From: DATMXT01 sp035560415
GTDB taxonomy: Bacteria; Bacillota; Clostridia; Oscillospirales; Feifaniaceae
Direction: 5' to 3'
NCBI GenBank assembly: GCA_035560415.1
Contig: DATMZG010000011.1
Span: 1-11,986 of the forward strand
DNA length: 11,986 bases
Below the pieces are notes generated by a model. The model had not been told where the DNA came from, searched no databases, and worked only from the letters and a program-made list of their open reading frames with translations. Every line of letters starts with the position of its first letter. Position 1 is the first letter of the stretch. This document shows, piece after piece, positions 1 to 5,738 of the stretch. A program made the position numbers and the translations under genes.

Positions 1-40
1 ATATATATGAATGGAGTGTGAAGTTTGTTAAATCTGATAC

Positions 41-69
41 TTGCGTTTTGACATAAATAGGATGATAAT
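41..69 (+). promoter_or_regulatory. Candidate sigma-A promoter of the 165-aa gene and cstA
   Basis: TTGCGT (41-46) and GATAAT (64-69) are separated by 17 bases, in an AT-rich stretch ahead of the first gene. The -10 matches the consensus at 5 of 6 positions; the -35 keeps only the TTG. This would place the transcript start near 76, just where the palindromic site begins. A better -35 hexamer, TTGACA, lies at 48-53 but has no good -10 at 16-18 bases spacing, so which element is used is unclear. Confidence 0.35.
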
Positions 70-76
70 AGACGTA

Positions 77-106
77 GATATTAATATCAGGTTTTTTGAT
101 ATTAAT
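77..106. repeat. Repeated palindromic operator-like site
   Basis: GATATTAAT occurs at 77-85 and again at 98-106. The first copy extends to a perfect 12-base palindrome, GATATTAATATC (77-88). The two ATTAAT cores are exactly 21 bases apart, which is two turns of B-DNA, so dimeric proteins bound at both would sit on the same helix face. The site starts at the predicted transcript start of the cstA unit and ends 23 bases before the first ATG, a classic repressor position. No known regulator consensus is recognised. Confidence 0.4.
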
Positions 107-129
107 GCGCAGGCTTATGAGGTAACGAT

Positions 130-627
130 ATGTCATCGAAAGAGGACTGCCTGTCGAAAATCCGCGCCCGGTTCGAAAACAATTTCGAAATAGCCGACAA
201 CACCGCCATCGGCGGACTTCCGCTTGCGATGACGGCGCGGTATGAAGTTGTGTCGGGGCGTACATTCATCACCCCTAACGACATAATAGACAAATTTCAA
301 TTAAATGAGACCTGTTACTTTCACTGCTGCGACGAGCTGTCGCTGCAGCTTCTTTTGTTTTTATACGAAAAACTGCGGGAGGTGGCCGAGAACTTCCGGC
401 CCGGCACCGTCGACCACATGTCGACGACGCTGACCGGCGTCTTCATATGCGACCGCGTCCCGAAAGAGGCGGCGCACTGGATAAAAAAACATAGCTACCG
501 CAAATATTATGCGTTTGCGATGCACGGCTGGTGCGACATACGTTTTATCGCCGTCAGCGCTGAAGATGGGCAGATTTTCACCTGCCGGCGTGCCAAACCG
601 CTCCGTAAAATATTCTCAAATTTGTAA
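130..627 (+). CDS. Uncharacterised 165-aa cytosolic protein upstream of cstA
   Basis: I do not recognise this protein. It is 165 residues, with no signal peptide or membrane segment, so probably cytosolic. It has seven cysteines (7, 62, 66, 67, 107, 135, 152), including a CC pair at 66-67, but no ordinary CxxC zinc knuckle. The C-terminal half (about 96-165) is rich in aromatic and basic residues and looks like a compact alpha/beta fold. The start at 130 is supported by GAGGT at 119-123, six bases upstream. The stop at 625-627 is followed at once by the strong ribosome site of cstA (14 bases to the next ATG), so the two genes are almost certainly cotranscribed. E. coli cstA has a small partner, YbdD, but that is about 65 residues and this protein does not resemble it. 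A role with the transporter is inferred from position only. Confidence 0.85.
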   Translation: MSSKEDCLSKIRARFENNFEIADNTAIGGLPLAMTARYEVVSGRTFITPNDIIDKFQLNETCYFHCCDELSLQLLLFLYEKLREVAENFRPGTVDHMSTTLTGVFICDRVPKEAAHWIKKHSYRKYYAFAMHGWCDIRFIAVSAEDGQIFTCRRAKPLRKIFSNL

Positions 628-641
628 GAGGAGGTAATTGT

Positions 642-2282
642 ATGAGTTCAATCGCACTATTGATCGGCGCAATTGTCCTGTTCATCGGCGCATACGCTAC
701 ATATGGGTCGTTCATTGCGAAGAAATGGGGAATCGACCCCACACGGGAGACCCCCGCGCACACGCTTCGGGACGATGTCGACTACTGCCCGGCCGACTCA
801 AAGGTCATTTTAGGTCACCATTTTTCATCCATTGCCGGAGCAGGCCCAATTACGGGCCCGATTCAGGCGGCCGTCTTCGGATGGGTTCCGGTCATCCTCT
901 GGGTGTTCATCGGGAGCATCTTCATCGGCGGCATTCACGACTGGGGCGCCTTATACGCCTCAATTCGCCACAGCGGAAAGTCCATCGGCGAGGTCGTGCG
1001 GGTCAACATCGGCGAGACCGGCAAGAAAGTCTTTGACATTTTCTCCTGGCTTGCCCTCGTCCTTGTCGTCGCCGCTTTCACCGACATCTGCGCCGGCACT
1101 TTCGCCTACGACCCGGCGGCGCCCGAGAACCTGACCGGCGCCATGGCCGGCACAGCCTCCATTCTCTTCATTTTCCTCGCCATGGCCTTCGGGTTCATGG
1201 TCTACCGCCGCAACACCAACCTCTTCGTCTCGTCGGTTGTCGGCGTCGTACTGCTCTTCTTCTGCATTTGGCTGGGCTTCACTTTCCCGGTGCTCAAGCT
1301 CTCCAAGACGGCCTGGCTTGTCGTGCTGCTCATTTACATCACGGTGGCCTCGGTCGCGCCGGTCTGGATTTTGCTGCAGCCCCGCGACTACCTCTGCTCG
1401 TTCTTGCTCTACTCCATGATCATCGGCGCCGTCGTCGGCATTTTCCTCTACCATCCGACGCTGATCATGCCCTCCTACGCGGGCTTTAAGATTGGAGAGG
1501 GGGCTGCCGCCCAGACACTCTTCCCAATGCTCTTTATCACGGTGGCCTGCGGCGCCGTGTCCGGCTTCCACTCGCTGGTCGGCTCCGGCACGACGTCAAA
1601 GCAGCTCGACAGTGAGAAGGACACCAAGCTGGTCGGCTACGGCGCCATGCTGCTCGAGGGCGTCGTCGCCGTCATCGCGGTCATTTCAGTGGCCTATCTT
1701 GCGGACGGCGGCGTCGGCACCCCGGCCCAGAAGTTCGCGGCCGGCCTTGCGACTTTCATGGGGAGCTTCGGGCTGCCCGTTGCGCTCGGCAAGGTCTTCG
1801 TCACGCTGACTTTCTCGGCCTTCGCCCTCACTTCGCTTGACACCGCGACCCGCATCGCCCGGTACGTATTTCAGGAGCTCGTGGAAAAAGAGGAGCCGGC
1901 CAAGGGGCAAAAGCCCACGGGCCTTGCCAACATGTATGTCGCGACCGGCATCACGGTGGCCGCCGCCGTCGCGCTGCTCGCCTATGGCTACGCCAACATC
2001 TGGCCCATTTTCGGCGCCTCCAACCAGCTGCTGGCGGGGCTTGCGCTGCTCTCGGTCACGGCCTGGTTTGCAAAGACAAAGAAAATTATCTGGCCGACCC
2101 TCATTCCGATGTTCTTCATGTTCTCCGTCACGCTGACGGCGCTTGTCATCCTGATTCGCAACTTCTTCAGTTCCGGCAAAATTCTGCTCGGCATCATTGC
2201 CGTCATCCTGTTTAGCCTTGCGCTTGTCCTCATCTGGCAGGGCTACAACGCACTTGTACTAAAGAAGAAGAAAGCCGAATAA
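642..2282 (+). CDS. cstA: CstA-family carbon starvation / peptide-pyruvate transporter
   Basis: This is a 546-residue polytopic inner-membrane protein of the CstA family. Characterised members import peptides or pyruvate when preferred carbon runs out. The hallmark block GHHFSSIAGAGPITGP lies at residues 58-73, followed by IGGIHDWG (about 95-102); a second family block, WPIFGASNQLLAG, is near residue 454. Hydrophobic segments run through nearly the whole length from residue 4, with a short basic tail (KKKKAE). An excellent ribosome site, GAGGAGGT (628-635), lies six bases before the ATG. The length suits the shorter Firmicute type rather than the roughly 700-residue E. coli CstA. The gene follows the 165-aa ORF in an apparent two-gene operon and ends at an intrinsic terminator. 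The family assignment is firm; the actual substrate cannot be told from sequence. Confidence 0.95.
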   Translation: MSSIALLIGAIVLFIGAYATYGSFIAKKWGIDPTRETPAHTLRDDVDYCPADSKVILGHHFSSIAGAGPITGPIQAAVFGWVPVILWVFIGSIFIGGIHDWGALYASIRHSGKSIGEVVRVNIGETGKKVFDIFSWLALVLVVAAFTDICAGTFAYDPAAPENLTGAMAGTASILFIFLAMAFGFMVYRRNTNLFVSSVVGVVLLFFCIWLGFTFPVLKLSKTAWLVVLLIYITVASVAPVWILLQPRDYLCSFLLYSMIIGAVVGIFLYHPTLIMPSYAGFKIGEGAAAQTLFPMLFITVACGAVSGFHSLVGSGTTSKQLDSEKDTKLVGYGAMLLEGVVAVIAVISVAYLADGGVGTPAQKFAAGLATFMGSFGLPVALGKVFVTLTFSAFALTSLDTATRIARYVFQELVEKEEPAKGQKPTGLANMYVATGITVAAAVALLAYGYANIWPIFGASNQLLAGLALLSVTAWFAKTKKIIWPTLIPMFFMFSVTLTALVILIRNFFSSGKILLGIIAVILFSLALVLIWQGYNALVLKKKKAE

Positions 2283-2287
2283 GCATT

Positions 2288-2316
2288 AAAAAGGCCGCCT
2301 GTGGGCGGCCTTTTTT
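2288..2316 (+). terminator. Rho-independent terminator after cstA
   Basis: A perfect 7-bp GC stem, GGCCGCC (2293-2299) with GGCGGCC (2304-2310), encloses the loop TGTG and is followed by six T. A run of A at 2288-2292 pairs with the T tract and lengthens the stem, and could let it also act on the opposite strand. It begins five bases after the cstA stop. Confidence 0.93.
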
Positions 2317-2342
2317 AATCATGAGGCGGCAGGTGAGTGCGA

Positions 2343-2633
2343 ATGTGTCGGGTGAGCGATCTGCGGCGCAAGGAGGTCATCAATATCCGGGACGGGGCGC
2401 GGCTCGGCTATGTCTGCGACATTGAAATCGACGAGCTCGAGGGCAGCGTCGACGCGATTGTCGTGCCGGGGCCGGCGCGTTTTTTCGGGCTCTTCGGGCG
2501 GGACGAGGACTACATCATCAGCTGGGACGAGATTGAAAAAATCGGAGAGGACATCATTTTGGTCAGCGTCGTCTTCCCGAGCAGGCCTTACGGGCGAAAC
2601 GCCAAAAAATATAGCAAGAGATATTCCGTTTAA
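2343..2633 (+). CDS. YlmC/YmxH-family PRC-barrel sporulation protein
   Basis: This 96-residue protein has the pattern of the Firmicute YlmC/YmxH family, single PRC-barrel proteins associated with sporulation. RVSDLRRKEVIN is at residues 3-14, DGARLGYVCDIEID at 17-30, the VPGPARFFGLFGR turn at 41-53, and the I-S-W-x-x-I-x-K-I-G segment at 59-68 closes the barrel. A basic tail (about 81-96) runs past the usual end. I chose the ATG at 2343 because AGGTG (2331-2335) lies seven bases upstream and the family begins at this methionine; a GTG two codons earlier is possible. The gene starts only 26 bases after the cstA terminator, leaving no room for a complete promoter, so it depends on read-through or on a promoter inside the end of cstA. 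The biochemical role of the family is unknown; PRC barrels often bind RNA or partner proteins. Confidence 0.9.
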   Translation: MCRVSDLRRKEVINIRDGARLGYVCDIEIDELEGSVDAIVVPGPARFFGLFGRDEDYIISWDEIEKIGEDIILVSVVFPSRPYGRNAKKYSKRYSV

Positions 2634-2634
2634 G

Positions 2635-2670
2635 CCGCCTTTATGCTACAATATGTGGTAGTAAAGGCGG
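2635..2670 (+). promoter_or_regulatory. Hairpin that hides the rlmB ribosome binding site
   Basis: CCGCCTTTA (2635-2643) pairs perfectly with TAAAGGCGG (2662-2670), and CTAC (2646-2649) with GTAG (2658-2661), around an 8-base loop. The 3' arm contains the only plausible Shine-Dalgarno sequence of rlmB (AAAGGCGG, ending nine bases before its ATG), so folding would block initiation. The 5' arm begins one base after the stop codon of the preceding gene, so a ribosome finishing that gene would sit over the arm and open it. No T tract follows, which argues against a terminator. Confidence 0.6.
2644..2652 (+). promoter_or_regulatory. Extended -10 promoter element for rlmB, inside the hairpin
   Basis: TGCTACAAT reads as an extended -10 (TGn followed by TACAAT, 5 of 6 to consensus). 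No good -35 lies 17 bases upstream (about 2624-2629), as is often tolerated for extended -10 promoters. A transcript starting near 2659 would lack the 5' arm of the hairpin and leave the rlmB ribosome site free. Confidence 0.4.
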
Positions 2671-2679
2671 TGTTGACTC

Positions 2680-3456
2680 ATGAAGACCGACATGCCCCGT
2701 CCCGAGGGCGCGCCCGAAGTGCTGCGCGAGGGCGTCATTGCCGGCAGAAACGCGGTGCTCGAGGCGCTCAAAGGCAAGGCGGGCCTTGAAAAAATCTATG
2801 TCGCCAAAGGCGAAAACCAGGGCTCCATCACGCGCATTCTGGCCCTTGCCCGCGAGCAGCGCATTCCGGTCACCGAGGCGGACAAGCTCAAGCTGCAGGC
2901 CATTTCGGGCATTTCGACCCATCAGGGCGTCGTGGCCTATTTGAAGCAGGTGGAGTACTGCGAAGTATCGGACATTCTGGCCGTAGCCGAAGAGCGGGGG
3001 GAACCGCCCCTCATCGTCGTCTGCGACGAGCTTGTCGACCCGCACAACCTCGGCGCCGTCATTCGCACGGCCGAGGCCGCGGGGGCCCACGGCGTCATCA
3101 TTCCGCGGCACCGCGGAGTCGGCGTCACTCCGGCCGTGACAAAGGCCGCGGCAGGCGCCGTCTTCCACATGAAAATCGCCAAGGTGACAAACCTTGTGCG
3201 CACGCTCCTTGACCTCAAGGAGCAGGGGGTCTGGGTCTACGGCGCCGACATGGCGGGGGACCGCTCCATCTTCGACACCGACCTTTCGGGCCCCTGCGCC
3301 CTCGTCGTCGGCAGCGAAGGGGAGGGGATGTCCCGGCTCGTCAGGGAGACCTGTGACTTTCTCGTCTCCATTCCCATGCGGGGGAAAGTCAACTCGCTCA
3401 ACGCCTCGGTGGCGGCCGCCATCGTGCTCTACGAGGCCGTGCGCGGCAGGCGCTGA
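2680..3456 (+). CDS. rlmB: 23S rRNA (guanosine-2'-O-)-methyltransferase RlmB (TrmH/SpoU family)
   Basis: This is a 258-residue SPOUT-class RNA 2'-O-methyltransferase. RlmB methylates the ribose of a conserved guanosine (2251 in E. coli numbering) in the peptidyl-transferase P-loop of 23S rRNA. An N-terminal substrate-binding domain (about 14-95) begins with the typical EGVIAGRNAVLEAL. The knotted catalytic domain has motif 1, DPHNLGAVIRTAEAAG (120-135, with N123 and R129), motif 2, VVGSEGEGMS (209-218), and motif 3, IPMRGKVNSLNASVAAA (231-247), which form the SAM-binding knot. The length is normal. The ribosome site AAAGGCGG lies nine bases upstream but inside a hairpin that may couple translation to the preceding gene. 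RlmB versus a close TrmH-family paralogue is judged by the N-terminal domain and overall pattern; the exact target base is inferred. Confidence 0.92.
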   Translation: MKTDMPRPEGAPEVLREGVIAGRNAVLEALKGKAGLEKIYVAKGENQGSITRILALAREQRIPVTEADKLKLQAISGISTHQGVVAYLKQVEYCEVSDILAVAEERGEPPLIVVCDELVDPHNLGAVIRTAEAAGAHGVIIPRHRGVGVTPAVTKAAAGAVFHMKIAKVTNLVRTLLDLKEQGVWVYGADMAGDRSIFDTDLSGPCALVVGSEGEGMSRLVRETCDFLVSIPMRGKVNSLNASVAAAIVLYEAVRGRR

Positions 3457-3512
3457 CAATTAAATAAATCATATAGATAGACAAAGCAGAGAAAAAGAGG
3501 GGGGAATGACGC

Positions 3513-5702
3513 ATGGCAAAGACCGTTCAAGACGAGCGCACCGACGAAAAAGTGGACCGCGACATCGACGAGCTTCTGCGCGTGCGCCGCGAGCAGCGGC
3601 AGACCTCCCCCTTGCCCTCCCCTTTAAAACCCGTGAAACCCCACAAGAAACCCCTCAACCGGGCCCGAATCACCGACGTGCGGGAGTTCGTGCAGACCTC
3701 GTTTGCCGAAATGGAAGGGGAGGAGAAGCGGGAGAAAAAGAGCTTTGTCATCAAAATTCCGGACGAGGACGAAAATCTCGAGCCGCAGGAGACTTTTGTG
3801 GAGCCGGCCCCGCCCGTCAACGTCTCGTTTGAGGACTATCTTGGGGACACCGGGGAGCTGGAGGGCGAAAAGTTTCCGACCGACGAGGAGGCCCCCGAAA
3901 AGGCGAGGCGCATCAGAGACATCCTGCTTGAAGAGGAGGAGGAGGGCGCCCCGCCCCACTTCCCCGGCATTTACAGGCGGGCGGCCAAAAAGCTGAGACC
4001 CGAGCCTTCCCCTGAGTCCCCCCATCCGCTCGACGAGATGGAGCCTGCCCTCGCCCGCAAAAAAGTTGTGGCGATGGCCAAGAGCCTGCGGGCAAGGCGG
4101 CGGTGGGCGGCGGCCATTCTCGCCGCAATGTGCTATCTCATTTTGGCGGACAGGTATCCGGTGCTGATAGGCTACTACGCGGGGTTTGCGGTCGCCGCGC
4201 AGGCGGGGCTCATCCTGCTGCTCCTTGCCGTCTGCCGGGAGGTCCCGAAGCTCGCCTTTGCGGAGCTTGGGGCCAAAAGCCCCGGAAAGGCCGCCCTTGC
4301 GGTGCTGGCGGCGTCGCTTTCGGCGGCCCACACCCTCATTTACGCCCTCCACGGCCATCCGGTCTATACGCTCTACCCGGCGCTTTGCGTCTTTCTGCTC
4401 TACTGTGAAGAGACTTACAAGGTGCGCAAGCTGCGTCTTGAGAGCAAGCTCATTTTCTCAAGCGGCGCAAAGTACGGCCCCGTCTGGCTGCCGCAGGACG
4501 GGTATCTCAGCGACCTTGGCGACAATAAGACGGCGGCCGTCCGGTTTGACGAGGTGGTGGGCGCCGGCTTTTACTATGCCCGCAGTCTGCGCGGCGCGTC
4601 GGAGGGCGCCCCGTCAAAAAGGCTGCTCCCTGCGGCGGTGCTCCTCACCGCCGTCTGCGTCTGGCAAAGCCTTGCGGCCCGCACGGGCCTGCCGGTGCTG
4701 ACTGCGGCGCTGCTCTCCTGCTGCGCCGCGCTGCCGTATCCGTTGCTTGCGGCCTTTGTCGTCCCCTATGCCGGAGCCTCCAAGAAGCTGCGCCGGCACG
4801 GGGCGATTTTAGCGGGCGAGGCCGCGGTGGACGAGCTCTACGGGGCCGACGAGCTGCTGCTGACCGACGAACAGATTTTCAAAGGTGCGCCGCCCACCCT
4901 CACCGGCATTAAGCTCTACGGGGGGGAGGAGCTGGAGCCCGCCGTCATCTGCGCCGCCTCCATTGCGGTGACGCTTGGGATGCCGCTGGGCGCCGCTTTC
5001 CTGCAACTTTTGGACGGCCGCATGGACAGGCTGGGGGCCGTCACCGAAATCAAATATCAGGACGAGCTCGGGCTCTACTCCTTCATGAACGGCAACGTCG
5101 TCGCCATGGGGGACGGCGAGTTCATGAAGCAGAATATGATTCGCCTGCCGCGGGACGGGGCGGGGGAGCGCATTCGCAAAAACGGGGACCAGCCGCTCTA
5201 CCTCGCCATCGGCGGGCGGCTTGCGGCCATTTTCGCAGTGCGCTACGACCTGACAAAGAGCACGGCGGCGGCGCTGCGCGCCCTGCTCTCAACCGGCGTC
5301 GGCCTGCTTGTCGCCACAAACGACCCGCTGCTGACAGCCCCCATCCTGACGGGGCTTTTAGGTCAAAAGCAGGCGGCATTGCGAATCCTGCCCTCCCGCA
5401 ACCGGGACGAGCTGGAGCTTGCGCCGGGGACAAGCGAAAAAGTCACGGCGCTGTCCGGGCGCAGGGAGCCGATGGCGCTCGCCCGGTGCATTTCGGGGGC
5501 CGTGCGCATTCGAAACGCCGCCGCCGCCGGAACTGCCGTGGGGGCCCTCTCGATGGCCGCAAGCGCCTTGCTGCTCATTTTCGCGGCGCGGGCCGGCATT
5601 GTCGCCGCGGCCTCGCCCCTCTTCTTTCCGCTCTACGGACTTGTCTGGATGCTGCCGGTTTTCGGCATCGCCCTTGTCACGGCCCACATCACGGGAAAAT
5701 AA
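3513..5702 (+). CDS. Catalytically dead P1B-type ATPase-like membrane protein with long charged N-terminal tail
   Basis: This 729-residue protein has a hydrophilic, probably disordered tail (1-about 195: basic and proline-rich at 24-52, strongly acidic at 67-145). Eight hydrophobic helices follow near 198-212, 216-240, 257-277, 283-299, 371-388, 391-420, 670-697 and 700-725. That 4+2+2 layout, with soluble regions at 300-370 and 421-665, is the P1B heavy-metal ATPase topology. LPYP (407-410) sits where the metal-binding CPC motif belongs. Forty-four residues later, where the phosphorylated DKTGT should be, the sequence is TDEQIF (451-456). GMPLGAAF (489-496) matches the EHPLA region without the histidine, VAMGDGEFM (530-538) the VGN-x-x-x-M segment, and LLVATNDP (598-605) the TGDN region. 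No TGE and no GDGxNDxP are present. The fold assignment comes from position-by-position reading, not a search. AGGGGGG (3498-3504) is eight bases before the ATG. It cannot plausibly pump ions as an ordinary P-type ATPase; scaffold, sensor or ligand binding are the options. Confidence 0.75.
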   Translation: MAKTVQDERTDEKVDRDIDELLRVRREQRQTSPLPSPLKPVKPHKKPLNRARITDVREFVQTSFAEMEGEEKREKKSFVIKIPDEDENLEPQETFVEPAPPVNVSFEDYLGDTGELEGEKFPTDEEAPEKARRIRDILLEEEEEGAPPHFPGIYRRAAKKLRPEPSPESPHPLDEMEPALARKKVVAMAKSLRARRRWAAAILAAMCYLILADRYPVLIGYYAGFAVAAQAGLILLLLAVCREVPKLAFAELGAKSPGKAALAVLAASLSAAHTLIYALHGHPVYTLYPALCVFLLYCEETYKVRKLRLESKLIFSSGAKYGPVWLPQDGYLSDLGDNKTAAVRFDEVVGAGFYYARSLRGASEGAPSKRLLPAAVLLTAVCVWQSLAARTGLPVLTAALLSCCAALPYPLLAAFVVPYAGASKKLRRHGAILAGEAAVDELYGADELLLTDEQIFKGAPPTLTGIKLYGGEELEPAVICAASIAVTLGMPLGAAFLQLLDGRMDRLGAVTEIKYQDELGLYSFMNGNVVAMGDGEFMKQNMIRLPRDGAGERIRKNGDQPLYLAIGGRLAAIFAVRYDLTKSTAAALRALLSTGVGLLVATNDPLLTAPILTGLLGQKQAALRILPSRNRDELELAPGTSEKVTALSGRREPMALARCISGAVRIRNAAAAGTAVGALSMAASALLLIFAARAGIVAAASPLFFPLYGLVWMLPVFGIALVTAHITGK

Positions 5703-5738
5703 GCAAAGACGAATACATAGATATACATGGAGTGAACA

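Noticed and set aside
48..53. Perfect TTGACA as the -35 of the first promoter
   Set aside because: No acceptable -10 lies 16-18 bases downstream; the nearest good hexamer is only 10 bases away. It was kept as an alternative note, not as the main call.
2641..3459. Minus-strand open frame of 272 codons exactly opposite rlmB
   Set aside because: The plus-strand frame has all SPOUT motifs in order; the antisense product has none.
3453..3481. Possible promoter before the ATPase-like gene (CTGACA, then GATAGA 17 bases later)
   Set aside because: The -35 is good, but the -10 matches only 3 of 6 bases, and better-looking TATAGA gives 13-base spacing. Not strong enough to list.
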